Assembly: GCA_029247985.1 (NCBI GenBank)
Contig: JAQWKF010000033.1
Span: 1-7,881, forward strand
DNA from: Flavobacteriaceae bacterium
GTDB taxonomy: Bacteria; Bacteroidota; Bacteroidia; Flavobacteriales; Flavobacteriaceae
Direction: 5' to 3'
DNA: 7,881 nt
The notes beneath the pieces were generated by a model, which made no database searches, was not told the DNA's origin, and worked only from the letters and a program-made list of their open reading frames with translations. Shown here piece by piece: positions 7,465-7,881 of the stretch. Positions within the stretch are counted from its first letter, which is position 1; the number at the start of each line of letters is the position of its first letter. Made by a program: the position numbers and the translations under genes.

Positions 7465-7881
7465 TTATTTCAAGAAAAGCTCAATTACGGGAATCTCCAC
7501 GTTAGGTGAACGCACGGGTATATTGATTTTTAATCCATTGTCAACTTCTGATACATCGTCCAGCCAAGCGCCTTTTTGGGTGCCCAATTTCAATTCTGAT
7601 GCATCGTTTAAAATTTGGGCATATTTGACTTTTCCAGCCAAGCCCGGCAGGTAGATTGTTTTAAATGGCCACTCCAACACATGTACATACAGCCTATTGG
7701 TTTTTGGGTTATAGGTCAAAAGGCAATTATCTGGCGTTTCAAACTCCTCTGGTGCTGCGGTACACCCATATATTGAACGACTGTTGTATTTCATCCATTG
7801 ATGTGTGGCCTCAAGGCGTTCAACAGCTTCATCTTGAATAACGCCACGTGCAGTCGGACCAACGTTTAAGAGTAAATTTCC
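7465..7881 (-). CDS. GH29 alpha-L-fucosidase-family enzyme, C-terminal 138 residues (5' part outside window)
   Basis: C-terminal end of an exo-acting GH29 enzyme, which releases alpha-L-fucose or, in some family members, alpha-L-galactose. The frame is open to the right edge; the ATG at 7794 is internal. The visible part begins with the family hallmark GNLLLNVGPTARG, the end of the catalytic barrel. It continues with a helix ending in HQWMKYNSRSIYGCT, typical of GH29. A C-terminal beta-sandwich follows, with LLTYNPKTNRLYVHVLEWP and a run ending in PVIELFLK. The nucleophile Asp, the acid/base, the signal peptide and the sugar-contact residues lie outside the window, so activity and specificity cannot be judged. 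It is the most upstream gene visible in the operon, 10 bp before the lipoprotein sulfatase gene. Confidence 0.9.
   Translation of the reverse strand, partial: GNLLLNVGPTARGVIQDEAVERLEATHQWMKYNSRSIYGCTAAPEEFETPDNCLLTYNPKTNRLYVHVLEWPFKTIYLPGLAGKVKYAQILNDASELKLGTQKGAWLDDVSEVDNGLKINIPVRSPNVEIPVIELFLK

Noticed and set aside
7465..7794. A stand-alone 109-residue protein starting at the ATG at 7794
   Set aside because: The frame continues to the right edge and carries the GH29 hallmark GNLLLNVGPTARG before this Met, so it is only the tail of a larger enzyme.

Overview
The window reads as part of a polysaccharide utilization locus (PUL) from a member of the Bacteroidota, most likely a marine or alga-associated flavobacterium or relative. 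The evidence is the gene content: a hybrid two-component system (HTCS) regulator next to a tight cluster of exported S1 sulfatases and exo-glycosidases. Bacteroidota-style lipoprotein signals, the absence of Shine-Dalgarno sequences at the visible starts, and fairly AT-rich DNA agree with this. The genus cannot be fixed from the sequence alone.

Layout. On the + strand, positions 1-1821 hold the 3' part of an HTCS gene: the end of a Y_Y_Y sensor domain, a membrane helix, histidine kinase, receiver, and AraC-type DNA-binding domain. Its 5' part lies outside the window. On the - strand, read right to left, a four-gene run fills the rest: the C-terminal end of a GH29 alpha-L-fucosidase-family enzyme (7881-7465, entering from the right edge), a lipoprotein S1 sulfatase (7454-6039), a second secreted S1 sulfatase (6046-4325), and a lipoprotein GH2 beta-galactosidase-like enzyme (4314-1825). 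Gaps are 10 bp, an 8-bp overlap, and 10 bp, so this looks like a single operon whose promoter is to the right of the window. The regulator and the operon converge, with only 3 bp between their stop codons. There is no stretch of 300 bp without a gene.

How the genes work together (inference). The periplasmic sensor of the HTCS would detect an oligosaccharide released from the target glycan and activate the hydrolase operon. The two sulfatases, both of the cysteine (formylglycine) type, would remove sulfate esters, unmasking ends for the GH2 and GH29 exo-enzymes to trim. The combination suggests a sulfated glycan with beta-linked galactose (or a similar sugar) and alpha-linked L-fucose or L-galactose. 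Algal galactans of the porphyran/agar type, sulfated fucose-containing polysaccharides, or host-type sulfated glycans all fit. No SusC/SusD pair, endo-acting enzyme or sulfatase-maturation gene is visible, so the substrate cannot be settled here. I do not see a clearly new system. The points most worth checking are the divergent sulfatase active-site motif, the specificity of the GH29/GH2 pair, and the very compact convergent junction with a possible terminator lying inside the opposing gene.
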